Shown: positions 23,870-34,969, numbered from the stretch's first letter. The stretch is 64,000 bases of DNA from Pyrrhosoma nymphula (GCA_963573305.1 OY754335.1:50241985-50305984), one strand, 5' to 3'. Notes: a model not told the origin generated them from the letters alone. Numbers and translations: made by a program.

Positions 23870-24240
23870 AGTTGGCAGCCCTAGGAAGAGGAAGAGCGAA
23901 GAAGGAGAAAGAAGAAGATAAGACGCTGGCCAACAAGCTCGCGCACTCAATCACAGCGACCGCCCTTTCCCCTACTCCGCTCCGCCAGCTCGGCCCCGCT
24001 GAGTGGGAGGAGGTTGAGTGAGGAGTGTGAGCGCGGTGGTCCAGAGAGGTGCATGGCGTGGGGTGTTTGCTCGCGTGGAGTGGGGAGGGAAAGGGGAGGT
24101 CCGGAGAAGATGGAGCGGTCGTTTTAGAGGGAGTGAAAGGGGTGATCAAGGTAGGGGGGTGAGTCGAGGAGGGGGCCCAAGCGGGGAGGGGGGAGGATGG
24201 GGGATCGTAGAAGATCTTCCGCACGCTTCAATGAAAGCAG
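23870..24240. other. GC-rich purine-biased block
   Basis: GAGGGG and GGGAGG runs. Overlapping open frames on both strands (24018-24305 plus, 24224-23856 minus) look compositional, with proline/serine- or glycine/arginine-rich products and no motif. Confidence 0.35.
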
Positions 24241-24300
24241 CCGATGGAGGGGCTAGGTTTGGAGGCGCTAGAGAATTGACGGGTACTTGCTTGGCTCAAG

Positions 24301-24751
24301 AATAGAAACTCAAATAAAATTTCATGAAGTACAGATATCTCCCACTGTGCTAATTGTGTGTAATGAATTACCTCCAAATAGTGACTGAATATTAAGGGAA
24401 AGATTGACTGTTAATATACATTTAGGAAGTAAAACTCAACATTTAGGAAGTAAAACTCAATAGACACTCAAATTAAATTTCATGAAGTACAGACAACTCC
24501 CACTGTGCTAATTGTGTGCCATGAATTACCTCCAAATAGTGATTGAATAGTAAGGGAAAGATTGACTGTTAATATACATTTAGGAAGTAAAACTCTACAT
24601 TTAGGAAGTAAAACTCAATAGAAACTCATATTAAATTTCATAAAGTACAGACAACTCCCATTGTGCTAATTATGTGCAATAAATTACCTCCAAAAAGTGA
24701 TTGTATATTAAGGGAAAGAGCGACTGTTAATACACATTTAGGAAGTAAAAC
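24301..24751 (+). repeat. 158-bp tandem repeat, about 2.9 copies
   Basis: The unit begins AATAGAAACTCAAATAAAATTT and recurs at 158-base spacing (reference points 24311, 24469, 24627). Copies differ by a few per cent. Each of the first two units ends in a doubled 21-bp motif (ACATTTAGGAAGTAAAACTC); the third has only one and then diverges at about 24751. This is satellite-like structure with a nested duplication. Confidence 0.9.
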
Positions 24752-24989
24752 ATGGATGGAAGTTTGTGTGACGGTGATAGGTGACGAGGATAGTAATTGT
24801 TGGTACGCCGCGCCGGCCAGCCGTCCACCTCAAGTAAGTGCGCCTGAAGTAAGGCTATCCTGAAGCATAAATTAAGGCTATACCTAACCTGTATATTGTC
24901 CATACATATAGCCCGATATTTTTTTCTGTGCTCCAGTATGTTGAATTGAAACTGGGAGAGGATACTTATTCTTTTTTAATATGTATATT

Positions 24990-24992
24990 ATC

Positions 24993-25032
<40 letters not shown>
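24990..25032. repeat. TA microsatellite
   Basis: Nearly uninterrupted TA/CATATA repeat of about 40 bases. Confidence 0.9.
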
Positions 25033-25037
<5 letters not shown>

Positions 25038-25039
25038 CA

Positions 25040-25900
25040 ATATTTTTGTATTTTCTGCACTTTGGTATGTAGAATTGAAATTGGTAGTATATTTATTATT
25101 TGTTGTGCTCTGATTTGAACCAATAGTCCAAAAGACTAGGTTCTCGAAATAAACTCTATTTTATTCTATTCAATTCTACGGTGCTATATTGATCATGATG
25201 CTGGACAACAAGACAATAGGATAGGCTAAATGCTCTCAGGCGTTACTTAGTGGCACTCCATAGCTAAGGAGTAGAAAACGTTGTTTACCCCACTAAATAT
25301 TTTTTTAATTAGCCGACCAATGTTTTGATGCACACAGTCATTATCTGCCTTGATACTGAAATCTTGGTTGGAAAATTCAATAAAAGTGTTCGTGTACTAT
25401 AGAAAGATAAACATACTCTAGATACTCGGTATTATATAAAATTAGACGTGGGTATTGGGGGAGAAGAAAAGGAGGGGAGAGGAACGGTATTTTAACTTCC
25501 TTTCAATGATCGCACACCAGCTGGAGACACGAGCGAAGTAAAATATTTACAGCCTGTGGGCACTAATCATTCCATTTGTCCATCCCATGCTGTAAATGTC
25601 ATCACCAAATGCATGTTTTGAGAAGATAATAAATAAAAGGATTAAAAATATTTTTATTCCTTGAAATTATCGTATAGTAAATTTTTCGTGTTATCACCAC
25701 TTATCTAAGACTTATGAAATCAAATATTCTTACGCGGCACTTGTTGTGGAAATTAATCTCTCCATCCATTCTTTACTGTGCATGCCGTTCACTGTGTGTG
25801 TGTCTTGAGGCAACTAATGTAGAAGGCGAGGAAAAGGGTTATTATCGCTTGTAAAATCCCATAGAATTGTTATATTTAATTGGCAATAAGAAAAATAATC
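25040..25900. other. No recognised gene
   Basis: AT-rich single-copy-looking DNA. Nothing recognisable. Confidence 0.3.
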
Positions 25901-25973
25901 GTTGCCTTCTTTTCATCTCCTCAACCCTTTCCCTTCACCCCCTGCGCATCTACCTCCCCTCCCTGCCGCGCAG

Positions 25974-26134
25974 GCCTGCGCCAGGAACTTTTACGAGAAC
26001 CATACCTACGGAACGCTGCCTACCGCCATTTTAAAAACTGAAAGTTTCGCCTGCACTTATCCTTCCATTAATCGTCGTTCGTGTGGAGGGAAATGCGCAG
26101 ATGTGTGCCAATCTGCGCTAACCTCAACGCCTTG
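25974..26134 (+). other. Possible exon after a strong splice acceptor (speculative)
   Basis: A pyrimidine-rich tract (about 25905-25970) ends in CGCGCAG at 25973, which would make a good 3' splice site. The frame that follows is open for 53 codons to a stop at 26134 and includes RNFYENHTYGTLP and a Cys-containing tail (CGGKCADVC). I recognise no family, and the opposite strand is also open (26271-26068), so chance remains likely. Confidence 0.15.
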
Positions 26135-26330
26135 AATTGAAAAACTCCCTCTATCATAGATGAAGTGAGGATTTCCCGGCGAATAATGTGAATGAAGGAT
26201 TCTTGGGTTTTCCAGCGGGTTAGAGGCTTCATGTCTGCCGACGTTTTGAAGGACGGCTCGCTCTTCATCATCAGGGCTTCTAAAAGCCGTTTCTCGAATT
26301 TGGCCGCTCTAACATACTCTCGCCTACGTA

Positions 26331-26635
26331 TCAGGTGTCGGAGAATTGGCTGTGCTGTTGTTTTGCATTCCCGCCTTTTATTTCATTCTTAATCCCTCTC
26401 ATAATAGGTTTCCAGGTATTATTTTAGTGGAAGTTAGTGTCTTGGAAACCTGGCATTACTTAAGCAGAAGCGAGTTTCTTGGAAACCTGGTACTACTTAA
26501 ATAGAAGCCAGTGTCTCGGAAACTTGGTGCTACTAAGTAGAAGTCATTGCCTCGGGAACCTATTATAAAATGCATTAAGAATGAAAGAAAAGGTGGGAAT
26601 AAAAAAAACGGCATAACCAATCATAGGACACCTGA
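26331..26635. mobile_element. Inverted-repeat element with an internal 37-bp minisatellite
   Basis: Terminal inverted repeats of about 75 bp run from TCAGGTGTC (26331) to the ATAATAGGTT boundary at 26402-26410. They are matched in reverse from 26635 (GACACCTGA) back to AACCTATTAT. Corresponding blocks are clear: TTGG..TG.., ATTCCCGCCTTTTATTTCATTCTTAAT. Between them lie about 4.4 copies of a 37-bp unit typified by CTTGGAAACCTGG.. (start points near 26404, 26441, 26478, 26515 and 26551). The element has no coding capacity and I could not define a target duplication. Confidence 0.8.
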
Positions 26636-26639
26636 TTCA

Positions 26640-27320
26640 AAGACGATAGTTAATGTAACAGCGGCCAATTCCTAGAAACGGAATTCAGAAGCCCTGGTGA
26701 TTAAGAACGAGTTGTTATTCGAAACTTCGGAAGACAAGGAGCCTCAAACCTGGTGGAACGCCCGATAAACCTTCATTCCCCATAAATTCTTCTGCAAAAC
26801 CTCATTTCCAATACCCACTGTCATTTCTGTTTTGTAGCTAACGTCTAAACCCTTTTCTCCAGGATGAGGGAATTCCTGCTCATCCCTCGGCCGTCATAGA
26901 TTCCAAATGACCGGAATGTTTTCTTGGATTCTGCAATAACCTTGTCCTCAAGTCATCCACACGGGAGAACCCCAGGCAGGCGTCGGTTCTTTCTCAGTGG
27001 AATGTGGAGAATTTTAGCGCGTGGAGACAGTCACTCCCAACACCTATGATGAAAAAACAAGCGTCCGGAAACAAATATATATTCGAGGCACGATCTCTTC
27101 TGACAGCGACGATTATCTTCCGAGCTTTTTCGCATCACATACAAAATATTCCTAAATGCTCATAGGGAAAAAATTAGCCTTAAAAATGGCCTCGCAATCC
27201 ATTTTTGGTATTCCACGCAGAAAAAAAGTACGAGTGGCAATATCAGTTATAGACATTTGCAGTGAAGTGGATGCTAAATACCAAGGATTGCTGTTACAAA
27301 ATTGAAATAGCAATTTTCAT
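26640..27320. other. No recognised gene
   Basis: No coding or repeat structure I can support. Confidence 0.3.
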
Positions 27321-27326
27321 CGACAT

Positions 27327-27485
27327 AACTTTATTATCACAACGCGTTTCGGGTCACTTAGCCATCATTGGATCTTTTTTATATTTTCTGTAATTTTGAT
27401 TTTTAAATACAGACCAATGATGGAAAGTTTTTACAGTCACTTGTTGATGGATGAGTGAGCCGAAATGACTTGTAATCCTAAAGTT
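27327..27485. repeat. Fold-back element
   Basis: Outer arms AACTTTATTATCACAACGCG and its imperfect complement (..CTTGTAATCCTAAAGTT) flank inner arms CATCATTGG / CCAATGATG. The core GCGTTTCGGGTCACT resembles GTTTCG cores of the fold-backs at 12.8, 16.1 and 39.0 kb. The right arm carries about 20 extra bases near its inner end. Confidence 0.65.
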
Positions 27486-27489
27486 TTGC

Positions 27490-28785
27490 CGCGGAAAAGT
27501 AATATTTCATTTTTGGGACATGAAAGCCTTCCACTCTATCTCGCCTTCAACTGAACTTAATAAAGATTGCGTTCATGATTATACTGACACTCTCTCTAGC
27601 TTGAGACACAGATATCCCGTGAACTTCAGGCAACTGCATTTGACATATCACGACATAAAAGCATAAATTTGTCCCCCATAAAGTAAGCGATAAAAGATAG
27701 TCGATTGTGTGAATGATTTGTGACCTGATTCATTGTAATAAGTTAGCTCTTTAGTACGGTGATTTTTTATTTTCTCAAAACAATGGCGACATGATGGTAC
27801 AGGTTACTCAAGGGTTGTGGAAATAATTCCTAAATTCGTGCAGTGCATGAAGTTCTTACGTTCCTTTGGTGTCCAAGCAGATATTTTTTCCACCACCGAA
27901 AATATTTATTTTTTAACTTACACCAGTACCTATATCTTCGAAAAGCCAAAAAGAGATGCTATTTTTCTTTGAAAAGGCCTACTCTCAAATACGCCGAAAA
28001 ACATTTAAGGTCATGCACATAAAGAGGGAAATTCTGTACCTTATAACGCCTGCGCTATTATGACGTAGAACGCTATTTCGGCGTTAGGTAGCGCACCCCT
28101 GATTCGTAACTTCAATAGCGACCCCAAAGCGTTATTTGGGGACGTTGAATAGAACCAACGCTAACGCCAGCCTTCGGCTTGCGTTATCCATATTACCGAC
28201 CCCTCCGATTGCATTTTTTGCTCAAGGATCGGCACCGTCTTTTTTTTCTTCCGAGATACTTCGGAAATGACACGATTGGGTATGTGGTAAAACTGATTAA
28301 AATTAGAAAACGAGCTTTGTTTAAGCGAAAGATGAGTATTCCGCTGGGAGAGAATAATAATGACATGATTCCTCTCTTATTTTACTAGAATAACAAAATT
28401 GTTTTTATTATTTTAATGACGAGAATCCCAATAACATAGTTACTTTGCAATTATTCGCTTCACTGCTTGTAAATATAATGGTTCTCTACTCCTAACCGAA
28501 AGCTAAACTAAAATGGGTGATTCCGTTTTGTAAACCAAAAAAGATTGCTCAACATATACCAATGAAGTAAGGCGTACAGACATGGAAAAGATAGGTAAAA
28601 GTTTTGTATTGTCTTTAAAATTAACGAGTTAAAGTCCGCTATCACCTAGTAAGAGATAAACGTCCAAAACATGATAAATGCCTCTATGAAAAGATCAATC
28701 TAATTATTAAACCATCATATGCTAGTAATAACCAAAGGCAATCAAGATTTTTCTCTCGTACCAAATGAAAGGCAAGTTCTTACGG
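27490..28785. other. No recognised gene; GCGTTA-rich patch
   Basis: Between about 28045 and 28190 several GCGTTA/TAACGC motifs in both orientations suggest an old inverted-repeat element whose ends I cannot fix. The frame 28179-28388 has no recognisable motif. Confidence 0.3.
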
Positions 28786-28799
28786 TTCGTTAACGTTGC

Positions 28800-28978
28800 T
28801 ATCTTGCATGTGGGCTGGCCAGTTGGGTGTCGAACGACCCTTTGTCAGGGGACACCTATGACCATTGTAAAACGCATATTTCCGATGGTCTTATGATGGT
28901 TTCCATATTTACGGGTGTCGCCACAATATGAGGAACTGTATTAAAGGGTCGCGGCATTAGGAAGGTTGAGAACCACTG
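28800..28978 (+). mobile_element. SPIN-like non-autonomous hAT element
   Basis: The right end reads GGAAGGTTGAGAACCACTG (to 28978), a classic hAT terminal repeat. Before it come AGGAACTGTATTAAAGGGTC, GCGGCATTA, and at the left GTCGAACGACCCTTTG followed by CAGGGG. This order matches my memory of the short non-autonomous SPIN elements described from several tetrapods and from blood-feeding or parasitic invertebrates. The left terminal repeat (expected CAG.GGTTCTCAA) is degraded near 28791-28806. Total length is about 180-190 bp, the usual size of such elements. There is no transposase. The match is from memory, not from a search. Confidence 0.7.
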
Positions 28979-28984
28979 CTTAAG

Positions 28985-29340
28985 AGATTTAAAGGCTACA
29001 CGCCACGCTTAGATTTCTTAAAAAATTCAGGCGAGTTTTACCATGACACGGAGGATATTATTTAACTCTGCGCTATACATCTAGGCTTGACAGAAGCAAA
29101 AAAATAAGAGAGATAAACTGTCGAATTGATAGGTACAAGAGTTCAATCTTTCCACGCATTATAAGTAATTATCACAAAAACAGCGCAACAACACTAACAT
29201 AAATCACATCATTGACAAGAATTTCACCTCTGTCCTCTCCCCCCTCCTTTAGCATACTCCCTCCTCTTTCAATTTTGATGTCCTACCACCCCCTGCCACA
29301 CGCCTCTGCGGCGACTGGCAGTGGGTTGTGTATGTAGGTA
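28985..29340 (+). pseudogene. Family A RT C-terminus with 3' hairpin
   Basis: It begins within the block equivalent to 'TRRLRARLRLL' (here KGYTPRLDFL-like), continues through 'DRSK.IREI.CRIDRYK.SIFPRII' in broken frames, then 3' untranslated sequence. The hairpin CCCCCTGCCA ... TGGCAGTGGG (about 29289-29325) is followed by TTGTGTATGTAGG. Its stem bases differ from those of the 22.2-kb copy on both sides yet still pair. The element begins right after the SPIN-like end. Confidence 0.7.
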
Positions 29341-29499
29341 AACATTTTTTAAAGATAGAAATTAATAACATTCTAATGAGATTTCTATTGATATGGATTG
29401 ATATGCATTGGTCCGCTAGCTTTGGAGACTTCAGCCTCCGATAAGCCACAACAAGAAACCCCAGAATTTTGCACATTGATAACTCGCCGCGGAAGAACG

Positions 29500-29580
29500 G
29501 ATGTGGTGGCTGGAGTACTGGATTCCCATTCCGAGCGCCTAAGTTCATGCCCTGGCAATGACCGAGTGGAATCCCGATAC
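29500..29580 (+). repeat. tRNA-derived SINE head (probable)
   Basis: The A-box-like TGGTGGCTGGAGTACTGG (from about 29504) is followed by the B-box-like AGTTCATGCCC (29542-29552). The B box departs from consensus, so this is a moderate call. Confidence 0.45.
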
Positions 29581-29634
29581 GATCCCAGCTTGGGTGTTAC
29601 ACGAAGAGCACTTCGAGAGCGAAGAGTTTAATCT

Positions 29635-29830
29635 GGAGTGTAGTGTAAAGAAAGACAAAAATGGCTACAGGCATTTGAGATGTGGTTGCTGAGGAGAATG
29701 GAGAAAGTGCGGTGGACGGAAAGGAAGACAAACGACGAAGTGCCTGGTATGGTGGGTGATGAGAGGTGACTTCTGGAGGAGGTTAGGAGGAGGCTGACTA
29801 GATATTAGACTTGCTTATTACCTTGGACGG
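29635..29830 (+). pseudogene. Family B RT C-terminus
   Basis: Through frameshifts the plus strand gives 'RRMEKVRWTERKTNDEVPGMVGDER', the same block found at 16.5 and 63.6 kb. The frame is broken by stops and ends in AT-rich DNA. Confidence 0.65.
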
Positions 29831-30119
29831 AAAAACTAACTCTTTATATAATTCTCTTATAACAAGAAAAAAAACAACATACGAAATTTCGTACAAATAT
29901 TTTCCTTTTTATATATAATTTACATAAGTATTTACTGGAAAACTGCAAGTGTTTTATTTTTGGTCGTTATAAAACTGTTCCACGACAACACGCACCTGAA
30001 TCTGCATTTTATATCCAAATTTACGTTTATAAGAGAATGTGGTATATTTTAAGTTCACACTAATGGAAAGAGAGGAGAAAACAGATGTACACACACATTT
30101 GTCTGAGAAGAGAAAAACG

Positions 30120-30480
30120 TAAAGGGTGAATGGCAGGGGGGATTGGGACGAAATAAGCGTTTCGAATCAGGGTGGAGCTTTCTCGGAAGTGTTTTGTGGT
30201 GGTCGAGGGGTATTGTGGGAGGGATCAGAGAAATGGAGGGGGTGGGGTCGTGCCCCCCCTCACCCCCATAACTTCCTGTGTACCCCTCTTTTTCCCTCCT
30301 ACCCTCTCACCTCCCAACCAACACAGCACTGCACACCGAAGGGATGATGATGACCCATAATTGGAAGCTGGGGGGAGGTCATGTGTTCTTTCCCACGCCC
30401 TCGAAGAGACGCTTCTCGGTCCACGAGAGTGCCGTAGAAAGGCCCAGGAAAATTTATATAAATGCATAATTCCTCCCCTT
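30120..30480. other. GC-rich skewed block
   Basis: Purine-rich then pyrimidine-rich DNA with overlapping frames on both strands (30126-30643). No motif supports any of them. Confidence 0.3.
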
Positions 30481-30850
30481 TTCTTTTTACCCGTCGCAGG
30501 CCGCGGGCGGCGCATTTGAATAAATAACCGGATGGCAAGAAGCACATGGAGTTAGGGCGTCCGGACGCTGTTTGGGCGTCGCTTACGAGAAAAAAAACGG
30601 TGACGGTGACTTTAAATGTTACGGCACGCCCAGGCGAAATCACAGGGGACGCGGGCGAAGCGGCCTAACCCGCCGCCCATGTATGCTATGCGGCTCCGTC
30701 CACTTTCTCATTATCGGGGTCTCCCGGCATTGTTGCGGACGAGGGATGAATAAATTTCCGGGGCCGCTACGGATGCCTCGCGAACTTTTCCGCCATTTAT
30801 TTAATTTTTTCATTCCACCCAGCTGTAAATTAACGCGAAGTTAGGTCGGT
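30480..30850. promoter_or_regulatory. GC-rich CpG-retaining island (possible regulatory DNA)
   Basis: CpG-rich, not obviously repetitive, and containing AT-rich homeodomain-like cores (GAATAAATAACCGG near 30518, CCATTTATTTAA near 30794) in GC-rich context. The plus-strand frame 30572-30844 has no recognisable motif. Function is inferred only from composition. Confidence 0.2.
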
Positions 30851-31204
30851 ATCACGACGAAGGTGGATTCTTCAAGAGTAGGCGTGAATATATATGCACG
30901 AGTAGATTCTGTGACGCTACGGGTGATTTAGTAGGCTAAGTGTAACAATGTAAACCTGTGTTTTAGATGAATTCTTAAGAGATGAGAGATGATGAGAGAT
31001 TAAGCTCTGGTGCAAAGGGAATATTCCGTAACATCATGGTAACATGCATTAACGGCGGATGAGTTCAACATGGCTAAGCTTGGAGACGTCAACCGTCGGG
31101 AAGCAGAATTTGAAATGGATAAATAATTATCTCTCTTTCACTTTTTGTCAGTGTTAGCGAGAAGGTGGTGAAAAAATAACATTTTTATCGAGGAAATGCC
31201 AAGA

Positions 31205-31530
31205 ATTTTCACAATTACTTACTACCCTTTGAGCTGCCTTGGGGACATGTGGCAGGGGGTCTTTCGGGACCCATACCATTAGGATGTGAGTGGATTGGGA
31301 AATGGAATTGCAAGAGGCCAAGTGTGAAATTGAATTGGATTTTAACGGATTTTCTTAGTGTCACGATGTATTTTTGTAGTCACTAATGGTGCGTTGGAAG
31401 ATAAAATGTTTGTACCCACTAGTTCGGAGGCTTACCTCTCATATGTTGTTACTTCTGTCAGTTCTAGCTCTAATGTAATATGTAATAGATGTTATGCAGG
31501 GTTAAATCCAAAGGAAAATGTACGCATAAT
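31205..31530 (-). pseudogene. Family A 3' end
   Basis: Minus strand: a degraded tail (TAGTAAGTAATTGTG), the hairpin region CCCCCTGCCACATGTCCCC with CAAAGGGG (31218-31262), then sequence that on the plus strand reads GTGTCACGATGTATTTTTGTAGTCACTAATGGTGCGT. The last segment is closely shared with the minus-strand copies at 45.6 and 44.7 kb, confirming membership. Confidence 0.6.
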
Positions 31531-32540
31531 ACTCGTGTACATTTGAGAAACATAAGCTGCGCAGATAAAATTCCGTCATAAATACAATGCCCTTCTATAG
31601 AAATAATATAGAATTATAAACTGCAGATTATTCAGTCTGGGCCATTCTGTACAGGCCAAATGTATTAAAATATATTTTCAAGAAGACGATTGGTCTACTA
31701 ATCCTTAATACAGCAAATAGGAATGCTCGGTATGCAATTAGTTCTTTCTGGTTTTGAAATTGAGCCACATTCAAAGCATCACACAGACATGAGAGACTTT
31801 AAATATCTTAATAGTCAATGGTTAAATCAGAAAATATGAAGCACTTCTTCTACTCTATATCTTTTTAACATAAAAATGATGGTAAAAAATGCTCTTCACC
31901 AACTTTAGAGCACTTTTTAACCAACGAATGAACTCGAGTTCGCATGAACGCTCGATAATGATGCAGCCATCATCCTTCTGGTGGGTTTGCCTGAGTACTG
32001 TCTTGATTGCATGACTGTTAACATCATTTAAATACTCTAAAAAAAATAGTTATGCCATATTTATTATTTTTAGTACTCTTTTCCGGGCTTTTCTTTACAT
32101 AAGGAAGATATGGCATCTTCTCTCGCAAAAATTAAGCAGTATAGCAATTAAGAGTTTGGTAGCAATAATGACTACTATCAAGACTAAATGTCAAGATTAT
32201 CTTAACTTTAAAGTATTTCACTTTTATTCATACTTTTTTGATAAAAATTGAAGTTAATTGTGGCCAAATGTGCCTTTATAAACACAAATACAAGTCAATT
32301 ACGCCTGTGAAAACTTGAAACCCATAGCAATTATTCATATGGCACCCTCGAATTTGATGCTCACTATTTTAAAGTTGGACTCATATATTTAATAAATTTA
32401 ATAGCTAGGAATGGGCTGTGTAAATGCCTGACTAATAATAGCTATCCTTCCCGTGTACCATGTCTATATACATAATCATATGTACTCGCAAAATCTCCGA
32501 TAAATATACATAGTCCAAATTAGCACCTATTAATATTCCA
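31531..32540. other. No recognised gene
   Basis: AT-rich DNA without recognisable structure. Confidence 0.3.
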
Positions 32541-32559
32541 TTTACCACTAGCCCCACAG

Positions 32560-33158
32560 CCTTGAATACGCTCAATCGCCCTGTTAACTTCTTTCTCGCT
32601 ATTGCTCGCCATAGAATCCCTTCCCTCAGAAACTTATCAAAAGAATACATTCTTTCTTCCCTTTCAATCCCAAACCTCTCTCTCCGTCATGTACTATGTG
32701 ACATGAAGTTCCTCCATAGCATTTGGTGTGGCTCTCTCCGCACCAACTGCCTTCTTCCTCTCTTTCCTCTTCATATTCCTCCTCGTTCCCTACGCAATAA
32801 CTCCCTTATTGACATTCCAAAATTCAGACTCTCAATATCCCAACGCTCCCTATTCTACCGTATCCCAAAAACTTTCAACTCCCTAGCCTCGCAGTTACCC
32901 TCCCTTGACCTCTTCTCCACAACCTCTGTTTTCAAATCAGTCCTCAGAAAACATATTGCCGAGTTGACTCCCTCTATCCCATCTCCTTGTCCTTAAATCC
33001 CAATACCAATCTTTTTTTCCAATGTATTTCTCTGTTATCTTTTACATTTTAAGGGTATATTTTGTTAAATATTTCTATTTATTTGTTTGCTTGTCGACCA
33101 ATGTAATAAGCCTTTGTGCCGTTTTTGGGGACTTTTTAAATTCATAAATAAATAAATT
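32560..33158 (+). pseudogene. Jockey-like non-LTR retrotransposon, RT C-terminus and 3' tail
   Basis: An open frame from 32562 to 32996 (144 codons) ends a reverse transcriptase. It has the R...D..FLHSI..G block, then LPLFPLHIPPRSLRN, LSISQRSLFYRIPKTFNSL, and a final LDLFSTTSVFKSVLRKHI. This matches the end of many Jockey/CR1-clade proteins, where the last block is (L)D...S...FK..L. About 150 bases of 3' untranslated sequence follow, then an ATAAATAAATAAA tail (to 33158). The RT core is missing (5' truncation). The open frame suggests a moderately young insertion. Confidence 0.7.
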
Positions 33159-33162
33159 TATC

Positions 33163-33284
33163 ACCGTATCACCTTCAATTCATGCCTAATCATCATCCCA
33201 AGCGAGGACCTAACGTTAAGGGAACGCTTTCCGTTGCATTTTTTCAGGCATTGGCCACGAGAGGGGAGGCCAATCAAGGGGGCT
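33163..33284 (+). repeat. Direct repeat, copy 1
   Basis: About 120 bases including CACCTTCAATTCATGCCTA and GAGAGGGGAGGCCAATCAAG. It recurs about 340 bases downstream (33499-33628) with roughly 80% identity by eye. It starts immediately after the retrotransposon tail. Confidence 0.75.
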
Positions 33285-33498
33285 TCACATTTTATGCTCA
33301 ATATTTAACCACTTGCAGCGTCATTTAAAAATATGGATTCGTAATTTTGTGAATTTTATCGGTAAGCATAGAATGTATTACACTGCCTGACTTATGTTAA
33401 TTAGCCCTCCTAAAATACAGAGTCTGTGCGTAGTATATACAAACGTACACGTGTAGGGTCTCCGATGTTCCATGTAATAAATATATACACTTCATTTA

Positions 33499-33628
33499 CC
33501 GTCGCATCGCCTTCAATTCATACCTAGTAATCGTCATCTCGTGCGCGGACCTAACCTTAAGGGAGTGTTTCCCGTTGCATTTGTTTGAGGCGTTGGCCGC
33601 GAGAGGGGAGGCCAATCAAGAGGGGCTA
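33499..33628 (+). repeat. Direct repeat, copy 2
   Basis: Second copy of the unit at 33163-33284. A further purine-rich block (to about 33900) follows. Confidence 0.75.
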
Positions 33629-34244
33629 CGCGGCAGGCACGATCTCCATTGTGACGGCGACCCGTGAGAGAGTGGGATATGGGAGTGTGGTTCCGAGTCA
33701 CCGAGGGAGTAGTAATTTTCCCCTCTTCCGATGAGGGTGGTGACAATGAGTAAGGGAAGGGCATGGCTAGTGTGGGAGTGGAGAGCAAAGGTTCGAGAGA
33801 GGGGAGAGGGAAAGACTAAAGAGGTTATTGAAGGGGTGACTGGGGAGGGGGAGAAGTGGGAACGATGGAGTAGGTAGAGGGTTCAGGATTCTGAAGAAAG
33901 GACTACGGAAACAATATTCCAAAAGACAAGTTTGTCGCCGCAAGCCTCGATTCTAGAGTAATAAATTTATCACTGAATTTCCGTTTATTTGAATAGGAAC
34001 CACTTATCAAATCCCTTGACAGATTCGACCAAAATTTGATGCATATGTTCCATGGGTTCCACAAGCTTTGAATATATTTAAAAATTCAAAAGAGGGTCGT
34101 ACAATTAATTTCAAATTAAAATTTTGAACCCCCGTCACCCTTTGTTTAAATATCTTGGCATATTACCTGTCCCCTGTCTTTATATATTCACTGTCTTATT
34201 CAATTTCAAAGCTAACTTTCAATAATTCACTCAGAACTCTGTAA

Positions 34245-34420
34245 TTTGTAGCTACGGTATTAGAAAACACAGTGATTTGTATAATCCCTTTGTACATACA
34301 AGAAAAGCTGCCTGTGTTTTTAAATCTATGGCTTCACATGTAAATAACAAGCTCCCTGAGGAGTTAAAAGCTCCAGTGAGTTCAATATCATTATACCATA
34401 AGTTGAAAGACATTTAAGAA
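34245..34420 (+). pseudogene. Non-LTR retrotransposon RT C-terminal remnant
   Basis: The plus strand encodes 'RKHSDLYNPFVHTRKAACVF', then 'KSMASHVNNKLPEELKAPVSSISLYHKLKDI' before a stop. The pattern H....P..RT..G..S......NKLP..LK...S...F...L is the end of CR1/L2-type reverse transcriptases. It is distinct from family A. Only about 55 codons are recognisable. Confidence 0.6.
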
Positions 34421-34955
34421 TCGAAATGTTTTCACTCAATTTAGGAATAATTTTCGATGTAATTCTTTTATTGAGTCTTTCATTTGTTGACGTGCCTTAA
34501 ATCTGTAGCTGTCTCTGGGAAAATAATAAATTTATTTTTATTACAATTCAGTGGAAAACCACAAAATTTTCTTCAATCGAAACTTCTAGATATTTTGAAT
34601 TTAAGACATTTTCCACAAGGCATAAGCTATTTTACATTAGATGTGGTGCGGCTGTGCGCACCGCAGACAAGTAATTTTAAAAAATTAGGAAGAACTGAGG
34701 TGTAGGAATCTTCAGAGATATTAACGGTAGTCTTAGTCGTGTGTTTTCTCAAATATAAAAAATACATTTATTCCCCACCCATATACTTATAAAATACTAT
34801 ATTAAACCTTCTCTTGTGAATGCGTTTTTCAGAATACGGCCGTGTAAGATGTAACACGTCAAATTAAAGCTACAAAGATGCATGTTTAATTGATTACTTA
34901 GATGTAAGGTCATAAAAAACAAAAATGTTTTTTCGTCGTTAATATTACAACATTT
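34421..34955. other. No recognised gene
   Basis: AT-rich. The frame 34484-34705 follows the RT remnant but matches nothing known to me; it may be retrotransposon 3' sequence. Confidence 0.3.
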
Positions 34956-34969
34956 AATTGACGCTTCTT

